From positions 140,562 through 204,561 of the forward strand of contig RMBW01000067.1 of assembly GCA_004009845.1 (NCBI GenBank): a stretch of DNA of 64,000 nucleotides, written 5' to 3'. Shown in pieces: positions 20,430 to 29,398 of the stretch. Positions within the stretch are counted from its first letter, which is position 1, and each line of letters starts with the position of its first letter. Both the position numbers and the translations under genes were made by a program. The notes beneath the pieces were generated by a model, which did no database searches, had not been told where the DNA came from, and worked only from the letters and a program-made list of their open reading frames with translations. This DNA comes from Davidsoniella eucalypti. Its lineage: Eukaryota > Ascomycota > Sordariomycetes > Microascales > Ceratocystidaceae.

Positions 20430-23169
20430 GTGGGTCATACCACCGCGAGATAGTAACACCATAACACCATAGCAAATCTTGGATAGACCACGAAATACTC
20501 CTTACAACAGTGGCCGGTACACTTCCCCAAACATCTATTCGTGCTGTGAGATACAGGATGGACAAGGTAGACAAGGAGCTCTTCCTTAAAGCTTGCGAAA
20601 AAGAATCTGCCAGCCTCACATCTGGACAACTGACAACCTCGGAGGAGCTGGACGAAGAAGCTCAAAGGATCACTCAAGCACTAGTCCGAGTTCTCGATGA
20701 GTCAACCCCAAAGACTGCCAGTAGGGGCGATGGGAAGCGCTGGTGGAACGATGTCTGCAAAGCCACAGTCGGAGAGGCACGACGAGCGAAAGTTGCTTGG
20801 AGAACAAACCACACAAGTGCCCTTCGAGCTGTACAAGGCCAAGCAAAGCCTTTCACCGAGAGGTACGAAAAGCTAGGCAGGAAATGTGGTAACGGAACAT
20901 CGAAGCCATCAACGAGCCGGGAGATGTGTTCAAGGCATTGAATTGGACTCGTGCCAGAGCATCATACTGCATACCACCTCTGACTTCAAACAGTGGGACA
21001 ACGTTCACATCTGAGGAAAAGGCGCTGCTCCTCTTGGACACACACACCCAAGCAGAGGAGGCAGAAGAAGAAGTTTCATGCAGGGGAGAAACCCAAGTAG
21101 CTAGGCCCACACGAGAACTTGAGGGGCTGACTGAATCGGAAGTCAGAAACACTATCTTCAAACCGGGAAACACAGCCCCTGGGCAAAACGGCATCCCCAA
21201 CAGTGCCTAGAAGTTGGCATGGAAGGTCTTAGGGCCAAAAGTGACAGCACTTTTCCGAGGCTGTCTGGAAGTTGGCTGGCACCCCAAGGTCTCCAAAGCG
21301 GCCTGCCTGGTGGTCATACCAAAGCCAGGCCGTGACAAATCGCTCCCAAGAAGCTACAGACTGATCTCACTTCTCTCAACTCTGGGAAAGGGACTCGAGA
21401 GAATTGTAGCACGAAGACTGGCGGCACAAGCCATTGAACTAGAGATCATCCCCCGCACATATGCTAGCGCAGTACCAAGAAGGGCAGCTACGGACCTCAC
21501 ACCGCTGCTGGCAGACAAGATTAAGGGACGATCTAAGTATGGAGAGATAACCTCTTTTGTCACCTACGACATTAAGGGTGCCTTCGACACCGTGAAACGG
21601 GGTAGACTAGTTCAAAGGCTTAGAAATCAAGACATGACGAACTTACATGGGGTAGTCTGGCGTCTGGCCTACGCTGATGATGGCCTCGTTGCGGTCTCAT
21701 CTAAGAAATTTTCAGATAATGTGGACACCATTAATGGAACCCTGAAAAGAGTTACGCGCTCCCCCAACTGACCTATGCTTCATCCACCTGGTCTCCCTTC
21801 ATGCAGGCTACAGGGAAAGAAAGGCTAGAGGTAACTTTGAGAGCTGCCCTGAGGGCCGCACTGCCAGTATACTGTACCACGCCAACTAGGCTTTTGCACA
21901 TCCTCTCCTCGTTCCCAAACATGGAGATGATACTGAAGGACCTCGATAGAGCCGCCGCCATTCGGGCTTCCACGGTAGACTCCCGGCACCCGCTGTGCAT
22001 CACAGAGATAGAAGGACACATCAATGTGTATAAGGAATTGCTCCCGGCGCCGATTAAAGAGTCAAACAGACTCTTCCCAGAAGAAAAGGGCCCCCGTGAC
22101 TGTCTGCCACCGCAACTAGACAAAGAAGAAGCCGCCAAACATCATTTGAAAGAGGTGGCTGAGGCAGACCCGAAAAAGTTATGGGTTTACTCCGATGGTT
22201 CTCGCGATGAGAAGGGCAGGACAGGGGCTGGCTGGGCAGTCTTTTATGAGGGCATCAAACTGTGTGAAGGTCTAGGGTCATGTGGCTCTTTACGAGAAGT
22301 GGCCGACACAGAGGCTATTGCTGCGGACAATGCAGTCCAAGCGGCCATCAAGCATGCTCCTCCCGATGCAGGCAGTCTATATCTGTGCCTTGACAATTTG
22401 GGTGTTGCACAACGCATCTCCAATATGGCGGGTAGGAATGGAACTTCTCAAGAGGCTGTCAACAAGATCCGAAGCTTACTCCATGAGTGGAAAGGAGGCA
22501 CAGAGCGTGTAGAGCTAGCGATCAGAGGCATCAGATGGGTCCCAGAGCACACTAATGTTCCTTGCAACGAGCTAGTTGACAAGTTGGCGAAACAAGGGTG
22601 TACGAGCAATACTAAGCTTGTGGACCTCGACCGTGACCATATGCCCCTTGCTTCCGCCCACAGATGGAAAAACGCACATCTGAATGCTGACTTCAAGTCA
22701 TGGATAGTGGAGTGCGAGCCGAGAAAGCACCTTGGGGTTCGTTTTGAAACAAAGACTGTCTACAAGGTGGACTGGTTTAAAGGTCAGCACAGATCTACAG
22801 CGACTTTGCGGAGTACCATGGCCGTTTCTAGCATTTCTAGCATACGGATGTGGAAAGAAACTGCCCACTGTGCCACTCCAGACTAGCTTTGTCAAAGAGA
22901 TACTTTGGAAAGAGAGCTTCTTGCCAAGAGACTAGAGGTGAAATGGCGGCACTACAGAGCCCATGACTGAGGAGGATTTGGTGTGGTTTTTGTTTCTATT
23001 TTTCATGTTTTATTTAACTTATTGTTCTATATTTGTTTGTATTTTTTTTTTGCTGCTCCTAGTGGAAGTATGGGACTACTAGTTCTTCGGGGCTAGGTGT
23101 CCCAGTTAGGTATAATTCCGAACTATTGGTCTTCATACAACCGTATTTAGCATTTTATTCATGATGTAG
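20430..23169 (+). mobile_element. RNase H-type LINE, broken copy and 3' UTR
   Basis: A non-LTR retrotransposon of the Tad/I-like type. The first part encodes a linker with RWWNDVCKATVGEARRAK, followed by reverse-transcriptase blocks, a YADD box (21670-21681), then an RNase H domain. The 3' UTR at about 23040-23100 contains a variant of the S-family tail (TGCTGCTCCTAGTGG to CTTCGGGGCTAGG). The endonuclease region is missing or unrecognisable at the left, where sequence shared with the other arm begins. Confidence 0.8.
20510..22886 (+). pseudogene. LINE polyprotein (reverse transcriptase plus RNase H), inactivated
   Basis: Open segments 20510-20941, 20926-21210, 21214-21771 and 21801-22886 together form one decayed polyprotein. 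There are frame changes near 20930 and 21775 and an in-frame TAG at 21208-21210. The RT fingers (AACLVVIPKPGRD, SYRLISLLSTLGK) and motif A (TYDIKGAFDTV) are present. The sequence then jumps almost directly to motif C (WRLAYADDGL), so motif B (the Gln-Gly-Ser-Pro loop) and about 100 residues are deleted. The RNase H part keeps WVYSDGSRDEKG, REVADTEAIAAD, LCLDNLGVAQ and RWVPEHTNVPCNELVDKLAK. It cannot encode an active enzyme. Confidence 0.85.
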
Positions 23170-23308
23170 TTATTGACACAAACTGTGGGTGGTAGAAACT
23201 ACGAGGATGGATATTCTATCACATGTGGAAATATAGTTGACAACCTTGTATTATGATACTACTAAAATGTCTATAAAAACCCCTAACAAACACATAAAAA
23301 ACAGACCC

Positions 23309-25882
23309 TCACTCTACAGTCATTCGAGTTTGCATAGGATAGTACCTCTTGGCCTTTCGCTCGGAAACTACACTGGCATGGTCAAATTCTCTCTTCCTCG
23401 ACGGTGGCCGTTCTTGAAGCTTAGCCCTGTCGAAATCAATGACCATGACTCTCTTTGCTTGGGAATCAAAGAGAACATTCCTAGCCTCCAGATCTCCGTG
23501 TTCCACACCATAGTACCTGATTTGCTGCATAATGGGCTTCAGATATTCGTAGTGTTCATCCAGTCTTTCCACAGGTTCTCCAGCATAAGCCATCAAGAGA
23601 ACATGTCTACAATCATAAAACTGAACCAACAGGCTCTGTTTGATATCAATCTTACCAAGACAGACTGGAATAAACTTTCCCTGGAGATACTTCAGTCTTG
23701 CATAGACATCAATCTCATTCTGAAGCAACCAAAGAGACTCTGTTTCAATTGCTTTGCCAACCAGAGTGTACCCAAATGGATGTGCAGTGACCTTGACTAG
23801 ATTTCCAATAGCACCATATCGTTTCAACACATAAAGATCATTGTCGAGATTGGTATCCATCTGAGTCTTGATAGTCTCCAGGAGTTGAGCGACCCCAATG
23901 GCATGCTTATTTGAGGCAGTATCTGCGTTTGCCTTTCTGTGAAGTGAAACATTAGGACAATGTTCATCAAGACTCTGGTGATGCACAAGGCTATATAGGC
24001 ATTGCTGTGTGCAGTATCTCTCTCGGGGAGGTCGTATAGGTAGAGAGCCGGTAGTTCCAGTAGTTTGATGATCTGATGTTGCCGAGCCAGGATTGTTGTT
24101 GGTACTACTACTAGTGCTGTTGTCGGGGATATCACTCTGAGATTGATCTCCATAGCGGTCAGGCAGGTAGACGAGTCTGGATTTCCGTTCGGCCTGTGCT
24201 TGTTGGCTATCCGTTGGCTGTTCGAGGGACAAAAGTGATAGTGTCAAGATATGGGCAACTGGTGTCTGCTTGATAGAATTGATCTCTCCTTCAATGGCCT
24301 TGGGATCTTGGGGACCGTCTTTCTGAGTACGGAGTGGTATACTAGATATAGACTCTCCAGGAATAGAAAGATAGTAGGATAATTTACTGGGATCATCTTT
24401 ATCTACATGGAGATAGACAAAACATTCACCAGTTGTGATATATCCATACTGAAGCCCAGAGTTTATCAGATAGTGAAAGATTTGGGTGATAGCATAGGCA
24501 GTAAACTGGCAGAACCTGTTGAATGTGCCCTCCTCAGTTTCCTCTTTGGTGGGGTTGATCTTTTTCCCCGCAACAAAGTCATAGAAGACAGATGGCTTGG
24601 CATTAGATAGATATACAAGAGCCCTCCGGAGAAATGCAGGGGGGATCTTATGGGCAGCCTTGTATTCCACAATAAACAGGTTCCTCTCCGGATCTTTACG
24701 ACCTTCAAGATTTCTGTATCCCGTCGCAGTAGAATCAGCATCGAAGCGTCGGTTTTGTAAAGATAGCTTGGCTGCAGAACTATCATTTGTAGAAGTAAGA
24801 GATCTGGGTCGCTTTTTGCTAGATCTTTCGTTGGGTAGATACAAAGGAGGAGGAGGAGGAGGAGGAGGAGGCACAGCATTGCCTGCTACATCTGATGGGT
24901 TGTCGGTATCCGAGAGGTCAGAATCTGATGTGCCAGTATTTGAATGGCTGTCATTCGTGGAAACACAAGCTACCCGTATCCTTGGTGGCTGACTAGCTTG
25001 GATTGAAGATTCGTTTGCCAATTGAGCAACCGCATAATATCGTGAGTTGACATCGAAAACCACATTTTTGATAGAATCGTATGCTGTTTTCTTGCCGGGT
25101 TCTTGATGCTGCAAAAATAGGTTGATGATAGTTTCAACATGGTCCTCAATAGCCAGTCGAGAAAAAAAGACAACATGATCCTCACATGACAATGGCTTTG
25201 CCAGCTTTTTCTGGTTGGAAGCAATACTGCTAAAGCTTGGAAATAGCTCTTGTTGGCCGAAGAGAGTATAGAACTGGGTGAACTTTTGTTCATGAATGCT
25301 CTCGAAATTTATCCAAGACTTCAAAAGACGCGGATATAGCCGATTATGGACTGGAGTAGGCCCACCAGTTGTATGGTATTCTTGATTGGGCTCCAGTGCC
25401 AATGCTTGGTAATTGAGTGAAAAATCGTCGTAAAGAGCTGTTGAGAAATTGGAAAGCACATTGAACTTTTGAGCAGCTTCTTTTGCCAGTCGTTCCTTCT
25501 CTTTTGCCAGTCGTTCCTTCTCGGTGCGTGCTTCTGCTGCTTCTCTGGCAAGTCGTTCTTCTTTGGCGAGTGTTTCAGCTGCTTCTCTGGCAAGTTGTTC
25601 TTCTTTGGCGAGTGTTTCGGCTGCTTCTCTGGCAAGTCGTTCTTCTTTGGCGAGTGTTTCGGCTGCTTCTCTGGCAAGTTGTTCTTCTTTGATACGTGCA
25701 TTGGCTTGTGCAAGTTCTTTGGCGTTTTCTTCATTCTTGAATCGTTCTTTCTCGGCGCGTTCTTCGGCTACTTTGACGAGTTCTTTGGCTACTTTGACGA
25801 GTTCTTCGGCTTGTGCGAGCTTTTTGGCGTTTTCCTCGTCGCGCTGTCGTTGTGCTTCCACTTTATCAGCTTCATTACCCAT
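23309..25882 (-). CDS. Coiled coil / PD-(D/E)XK-like nuclease / protein-kinase fusion protein, copy 1
   Basis: 857 aa, one exon. Residues 1-140 are a charged coiled coil containing imperfect 14-residue repeats (LAREAAETLAKEE type). 140-300 is a globular region without a recognised family, followed by a Ser/Asp-rich linker and a proline run. At about 380-530 is a restriction-nuclease-like domain with Asp near 398, the catalytic-type EYK at 406-408 and the block FTAYAITQIFHYL with YGYITTGE. At about 680-840 is a protein-kinase fold with Lys in LVGKAI, Glu in QNEIDVY, catalytic HGD (795-797), Asn in EARNVLF and DFD (816-818) replacing DFG. This nuclease-plus-kinase order is known in Crinkler-type effectors and in large fungal kinase-like families of unknown role. 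The gene lies antisense to the LINE remnant and near-identical to 46642-49173. It ends 8 residues later than that copy. Toxin or effector function is inference. Confidence 0.72.
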   Translation of the reverse strand: MGNEADKVEAQRQRDEENAKKLAQAEELVKVAKELVKVAEERAEKERFKNEENAKELAQANARIKEEQLAREAAETLAKEERLAREAAETLAKEEQLAREAAETLAKEERLAREAAEARTEKERLAKEKERLAKEAAQKFNVLSNFSTALYDDFSLNYQALALEPNQEYHTTGGPTPVHNRLYPRLLKSWINFESIHEQKFTQFYTLFGQQELFPSFSSIASNQKKLAKPLSCEDHVVFFSRLAIEDHVETIINLFLQHQEPGKKTAYDSIKNVVFDVNSRYYAVAQLANESSIQASQPPRIRVACVSTNDSHSNTGTSDSDLSDTDNPSDVAGNAVPPPPPPPPPLYLPNERSSKKRPRSLTSTNDSSAAKLSLQNRRFDADSTATGYRNLEGRKDPERNLFIVEYKAAHKIPPAFLRRALVYLSNAKPSVFYDFVAGKKINPTKEETEEGTFNRFCQFTAYAITQIFHYLINSGLQYGYITTGECFVYLHVDKDDPSKLSYYLSIPGESISSIPLRTQKDGPQDPKAIEGEINSIKQTPVAHILTLSLLSLEQPTDSQQAQAERKSRLVYLPDRYGDQSQSDIPDNSTSSSTNNNPGSATSDHQTTGTTGSLPIRPPRERYCTQQCLYSLVHHQSLDEHCPNVSLHRKANADTASNKHAIGVAQLLETIKTQMDTNLDNDLYVLKRYGAIGNLVKVTAHPFGYTLVGKAIETESLWLLQNEIDVYARLKYLQGKFIPVCLGKIDIKQSLLVQFYDCRHVLLMAYAGEPVERLDEHYEYLKPIMQQIRYYGVEHGDLEARNVLFDSQAKRVMVIDFDRAKLQERPPSRKREFDHASVVSERKAKRYYPMQTRMTVE

Positions 25883-26283
25883 GATCAGCGAATCGATTTG
25901 GGAGTAGAGAAAATAAAAAATAGGTGATATGTAGTTACATAGAAGTGTTGTGGAATGATAGATAGAGAAATTAGGATCAAGTAATCAGAAGTGAAAGGTG
26001 CGTTTGGTTGTTGTTGTTGTCATGTCTAAGATGACAAGGTTAGGCAGCAATGTGTTTGCTAGGTTGGGTTTTAGAGATACCTTTGTGGTCATGTGACAAT
26101 TGCCATACCAAGTGTTTGTCTACTTCCCCCGTGCTCGATAACAAAACAATAACTTCAAATTGCTTCATTAGTTAGTTATAGGATTTTTTCATATTTTCTA
26201 TAAAAAGGTGGTCATTCTCCTTCTACATTACTAAAACATGTTTCAAACCTTCTCTACCTGCAATGACTGAGAGTGGTAGAAGC
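25883..26283. promoter_or_regulatory. Upstream region of nuclease-kinase copy 1
   Basis: The ~400 bp upstream of the start codon is conserved with 46290-46641 in the other arm, so it travels with the gene and probably contains its promoter. The copies differ by a ~14-bp A/T segment near 26200-26213 (containing TATAAAAA on the plus strand), which is missing from the other copy. No other motif was recognised. Confidence 0.4.
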
Positions 26284-27311
26284 CATAGGTAGTACAGGGT
26301 TTTACTGTGGCTAATATCAATATTTACGTAGTAAGCCGAACTAATACTAGTACACAATGTAAGGTGAAAGACAACACTTCTCAACATAGCAGGCCACTGA
26401 GATATAGAACATTTGTTATGGTTTCGTTATATGAGATTCGTGCACTGTTTTCCTTTTTCCTTTTTTCTTTCTTTTTTGTATTTGTTTTTGTTGCTCATTA
26501 GTGGAGGTATGGACCACTAGTTCTTCTTTTCAGGGGGACGGCGTCGTCCCGCACATACAAAGCTATTGATTGAGTTTGTCGAGCGGAGGGGCACAACGAA
26601 GAGGAAGACTCCGGCCGACGAAGACTCCGGCCGACGAGCCGATTGGGGATTGGGGATTCGAGGAGGTTGGATTGCGCAAGCTCTACGACCTGACAATCGT
26701 CACGCTTCACGGGGAACACTCCTCAAGGGAAGCAGCTACCATTCTGAACAAGAGTTACAACGTTGAGATTGGTAAATGCCCCCCCCTAGAAGCTGGCGAG
26801 CAGTTCTACCCCATGGTGTTCTCCCAGGGCAGATCGATGGACCCGAAATCTAAAACTACATTCAAGATACTACAACAACGTATGTCAAAGACCACTTCAG
26901 CCTGGCTCGCCAGAACCGTGGGCATCCTGATGGCTGAAACCCGAGTTGAGGCCCATTGGGTGACCCGAGGTGTGGCTCAAGAAGGCCGCATGGGTGACGG
27001 CGCAACACTCCCAGTCTGTCCCTTGGACTTGGGGAATCAAGACGAGGACGATTTCGCGGATAGTGAGGAGGGCTTCCTGGCCTGAAGAGCATGTGAACGA
27101 TATTTCGATTGGGTGCTGCTTTCTTTTGATGATTCTACAGCTGTGACAATGTTTTTTTCTTTTTTTTTCGCTCTTCTTGTTTCCTCTATATTGTTTTTAC
27201 TGCTTCTTTCTACTATTTCCCTCTACTATTACCCTTCTTTGCTTTGCACTTATCGCTATATTTCAACCTAGTCTTTACACCAAAAAATTGCCAAAACAAT
27301 AGGTAGACGTT
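26284..27311 (+). mobile_element. 3' part of the mobile unit with 171-codon ORF, left copy
   Basis: Begins with sequence shared by all three copies (26284, 41805, and inverted near 46245). It includes the S-family tail motif (TTTGTATTTGTTTTTG, ACCACTAGTTCTTC, CCCGCACATACAAAG), then the ORF, then a T-rich trailer ending GCCAAAACAA. The terminal tail is mostly deleted here, with only TAGGTAGACGTT left at 27300-27311. Confidence 0.65.
26570..27085 (+). CDS. Conserved 171-aa ORF of the mobile unit, unknown function
   Basis: 171 aa, in the sense orientation of the LINE. Three copies exist: this one, an inverted one at 45322-45984 and a decayed one at about 42070-42580. The N-terminal ~30 residues are basic (RRGRLRPTKTPADEP), followed by a conserved acidic/hydrophobic block (GLRKLYDLTIVTLHGEHSS) and EQFYPMVFSQG. 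The tail is acidic (DEDDFADSEEGFLA). No known family, zinc knuckle or signal peptide is recognised; it could be a fragment of a LINE ORF1 or an internally deleted ORF. Coding status is uncertain because the copies diverge after about residue 125. Confidence 0.35.
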   Translation: MSLSSGGAQRRGRLRPTKTPADEPIGDWGFEEVGLRKLYDLTIVTLHGEHSSREAATILNKSYNVEIGKCPPLEAGEQFYPMVFSQGRSMDPKSKTTFKILQQRMSKTTSAWLARTVGILMAETRVEAHWVTRGVAQEGRMGDGATLPVCPLDLGNQDEDDFADSEEGFLA

Positions 27312-27514
27312 GAGAATTCATAAATGAATAAACGGATAAGCCGAATATTTTTCGACAGGATCTTTACCGGGGAGTATATATCGATGGGGTACATCTGTCG
27401 ATTCAAGTCTTTTGATCTGCCTTGTAGGTTATAACATTGAGACAGAGCAATAATATGTATATGTTGTACATATATATTTCACTGATAGACTTATTATACA
27501 TGTGACCTACCCAT

Positions 27515-29398
27515 TTATTTCGGGTAGTCCTTGATGTGATAGCTCTTCAGCTTGAAGAACTGATCAAAGCCATAACGACTCAGAGTCTGGCCCTTGCCCG
27601 AGTTCTTCCAGCCAGTCCATGCCAGATCCTAGATCACAAGCAACTTGTTAGTATATAAAACATATGGCACTCTCAAAGAAACTGATATGAGTGTACTTAC
27701 CGGGCTAGGATAATCACAACGGTTAACAAAGACAGTCCCGGCTTCGACGTCGTCTGCCAGTTTGTGGCCCTTGGCAACATCCTTGGTCCAGATACTCGCT
27801 GTCAAACCGAACTCACTGTCGTTCATATACTTGACTGCCTCCTCATCATTCTTCACCTTCATGACGGGAATGACCGGCCCGAAAGTCTCCTCCGTCATGA
27901 CCGTCATGTCATGTGTGATGCCAGTCAGCAGTGTCGGCTTGACATAGTTGCCCGCGGCCGGTGTGCTCTCGAATGACGTGTTGCTTGGCGTGGCATCAAC
28001 GGCGCCCTTGGCAATAGCGTCCTGGATGTGCGACTTAATCGCCTCCTTAGATCGCTTAGAGACAACAGGACCAAGATGGGTACCGGAATCTGTCGGGTCG
28101 CCTAGCTTATATCCAGCTAGGACTTTCTGAACCGCCTCTACAAAGGCATCATGTACGCTCTCAGCAACATACACACGCTCAATAGAGCAGCAGCTCTGGC
28201 CCGAGTTGAACACAGCACCGTCAACAATCTCCTCCGCTGCCCAGGCAATATCAACATCGTCACGCACATAGGCGGGGTCTTTGCCACCAAGCTCTAGACC
28301 AACGTTGACAATGCGGTCGGAGCCGGCTTTTTGCACAGCCAAGCCACCAGCTACGGAGCCGGTGAAGCACACTAGTGCCACCTTGGGATTGCGCACAATT
28401 GTCTCAATTAGTGTAGGTGAGCCGCAGTGGAAATACTGCAGGACGCCCTTGGGGAGGCCGGCCTGTTCAAAGGCGCTAGCCACATGTTCTACCACAGTAG
28501 GTGTCTGTGGAGAGGGCTTGAGGATAACAGTGTTACCAGCCAGAAGGGCAGGAATTAAGGCGTTGACTAGAATCAGGTAGGGATACTAGTAGTAAGAATG
28601 GTTGTTAGTATAGACTCGGGGCAATTTCAACTCGCAGTAATTCATAACGCCAGGTGAAGGTTGTTACACTAATAGTTCACCCTATAGAACGTAATTCTGC
28701 CTGAGTAAGATAGGACGGACTATTGAAGCAACATAGGAAATACAATTCTAGTAAGCAGAGGGAGGGAGGGAAAGTGCGAGATGAGGTAAAGGGAGAACCA
28801 TCCAAAACACAATCCAGGGAGGACGATCTGACTCGGTGATTTTTTTTCTGAGGGAATAACGTGGAAACATCACATCGAACCGAAGCGAAGAACCAAAGGG
28901 AACAAAAACCCAGAAACTCCGGTCCTTTTCTTTTTGTTTCCTCTTCTGCCTCCTTTGTGCAACAATGACAACCATAGCAACAGTAAGACTTACGTTCCAG
29001 GCAAAGATGATCAGCACAGGGCCAACGGGCACCTTGCGGATATATCTCTTGAAGCCATCCTGAGCATCACCGGGTGTGTCCTTGAGGACATCTTCGCTGA
29101 TCTTGAGCAGGTACTCTGAGCGCATGATGGCAGTGTCAACCTCCTTGGGTGTATAAGTGATGGGGCGTCCCATCTGGGCAGTCAGCTCAGCACCCAGCTC
29201 CTCGCGCTTAGCAGCCAGAATCTTCAGAGCATCCTTCACGATAGCCTGGCGCTGGGCCAGCGTTGTCTTGCTCCATGTCTTGAAAGCTTCAGTAGCAACT
29301 TCAGGAAGGCTGGCCAGCTCAACGTCGGAAACGCCTGTGCGTGTGACGATGGGCTCGTTGGTCACCGGGGAGATGGTGGTGATAGTCTCAGACACCAT
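27515..29398 (-). CDS. NAD(P)-dependent aldehyde dehydrogenase (three exons)
   Basis: Exons 28994-29398, 27701-28585 and 27515-27628 give 467 aa. Introns: 28586-28993 (408 nt, GTAAGT to TACTACTAG) and 27629-27700 (72 nt, GTAAGT to ATCTAG). The fold is complete: ISPVTNEPIV at the start, nucleotide-fold block PVGPVLIIFAWN-YPYLILVNA across intron 1, CFTGSVAGG, general base Glu233 in LELGGKDP, catalytic Cys267 in GQSCCSIERV, EETFGPVIPV and the C-terminal GWKNSGKGQTLSRYG. It oxidises an aldehyde to the acid. It resembles the succinate-semialdehyde/betaine-aldehyde side of the superfamily, but the substrate cannot be read from the sequence. No targeting sequence is evident, so it is probably cytosolic. 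The first intron is unusually long for this window. Confidence 0.9.

Larger units (their letters stand above)
18554..27311. repeat. Left arm of a large inverted duplication
   Basis: This arm is collinear, in opposite orientation, with 45191-54346. Shared in order: the 171-codon ORF region, the nuclease-kinase gene and its upstream region, part of a LINE RNase H domain, a host-like or LINE flank (20207-20415 with 49430-49640), a micro-insertion, the tRNA-Lys 5' flank, tRNA-Lys itself and the R2/CRE-like fragment. Differences: this arm has the S insertion at 19840-20123 and two LINE segments (about 20416-22275 and 22517-23337) absent from the other arm, and lacks the (AAC)n array. Confidence 0.85.
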
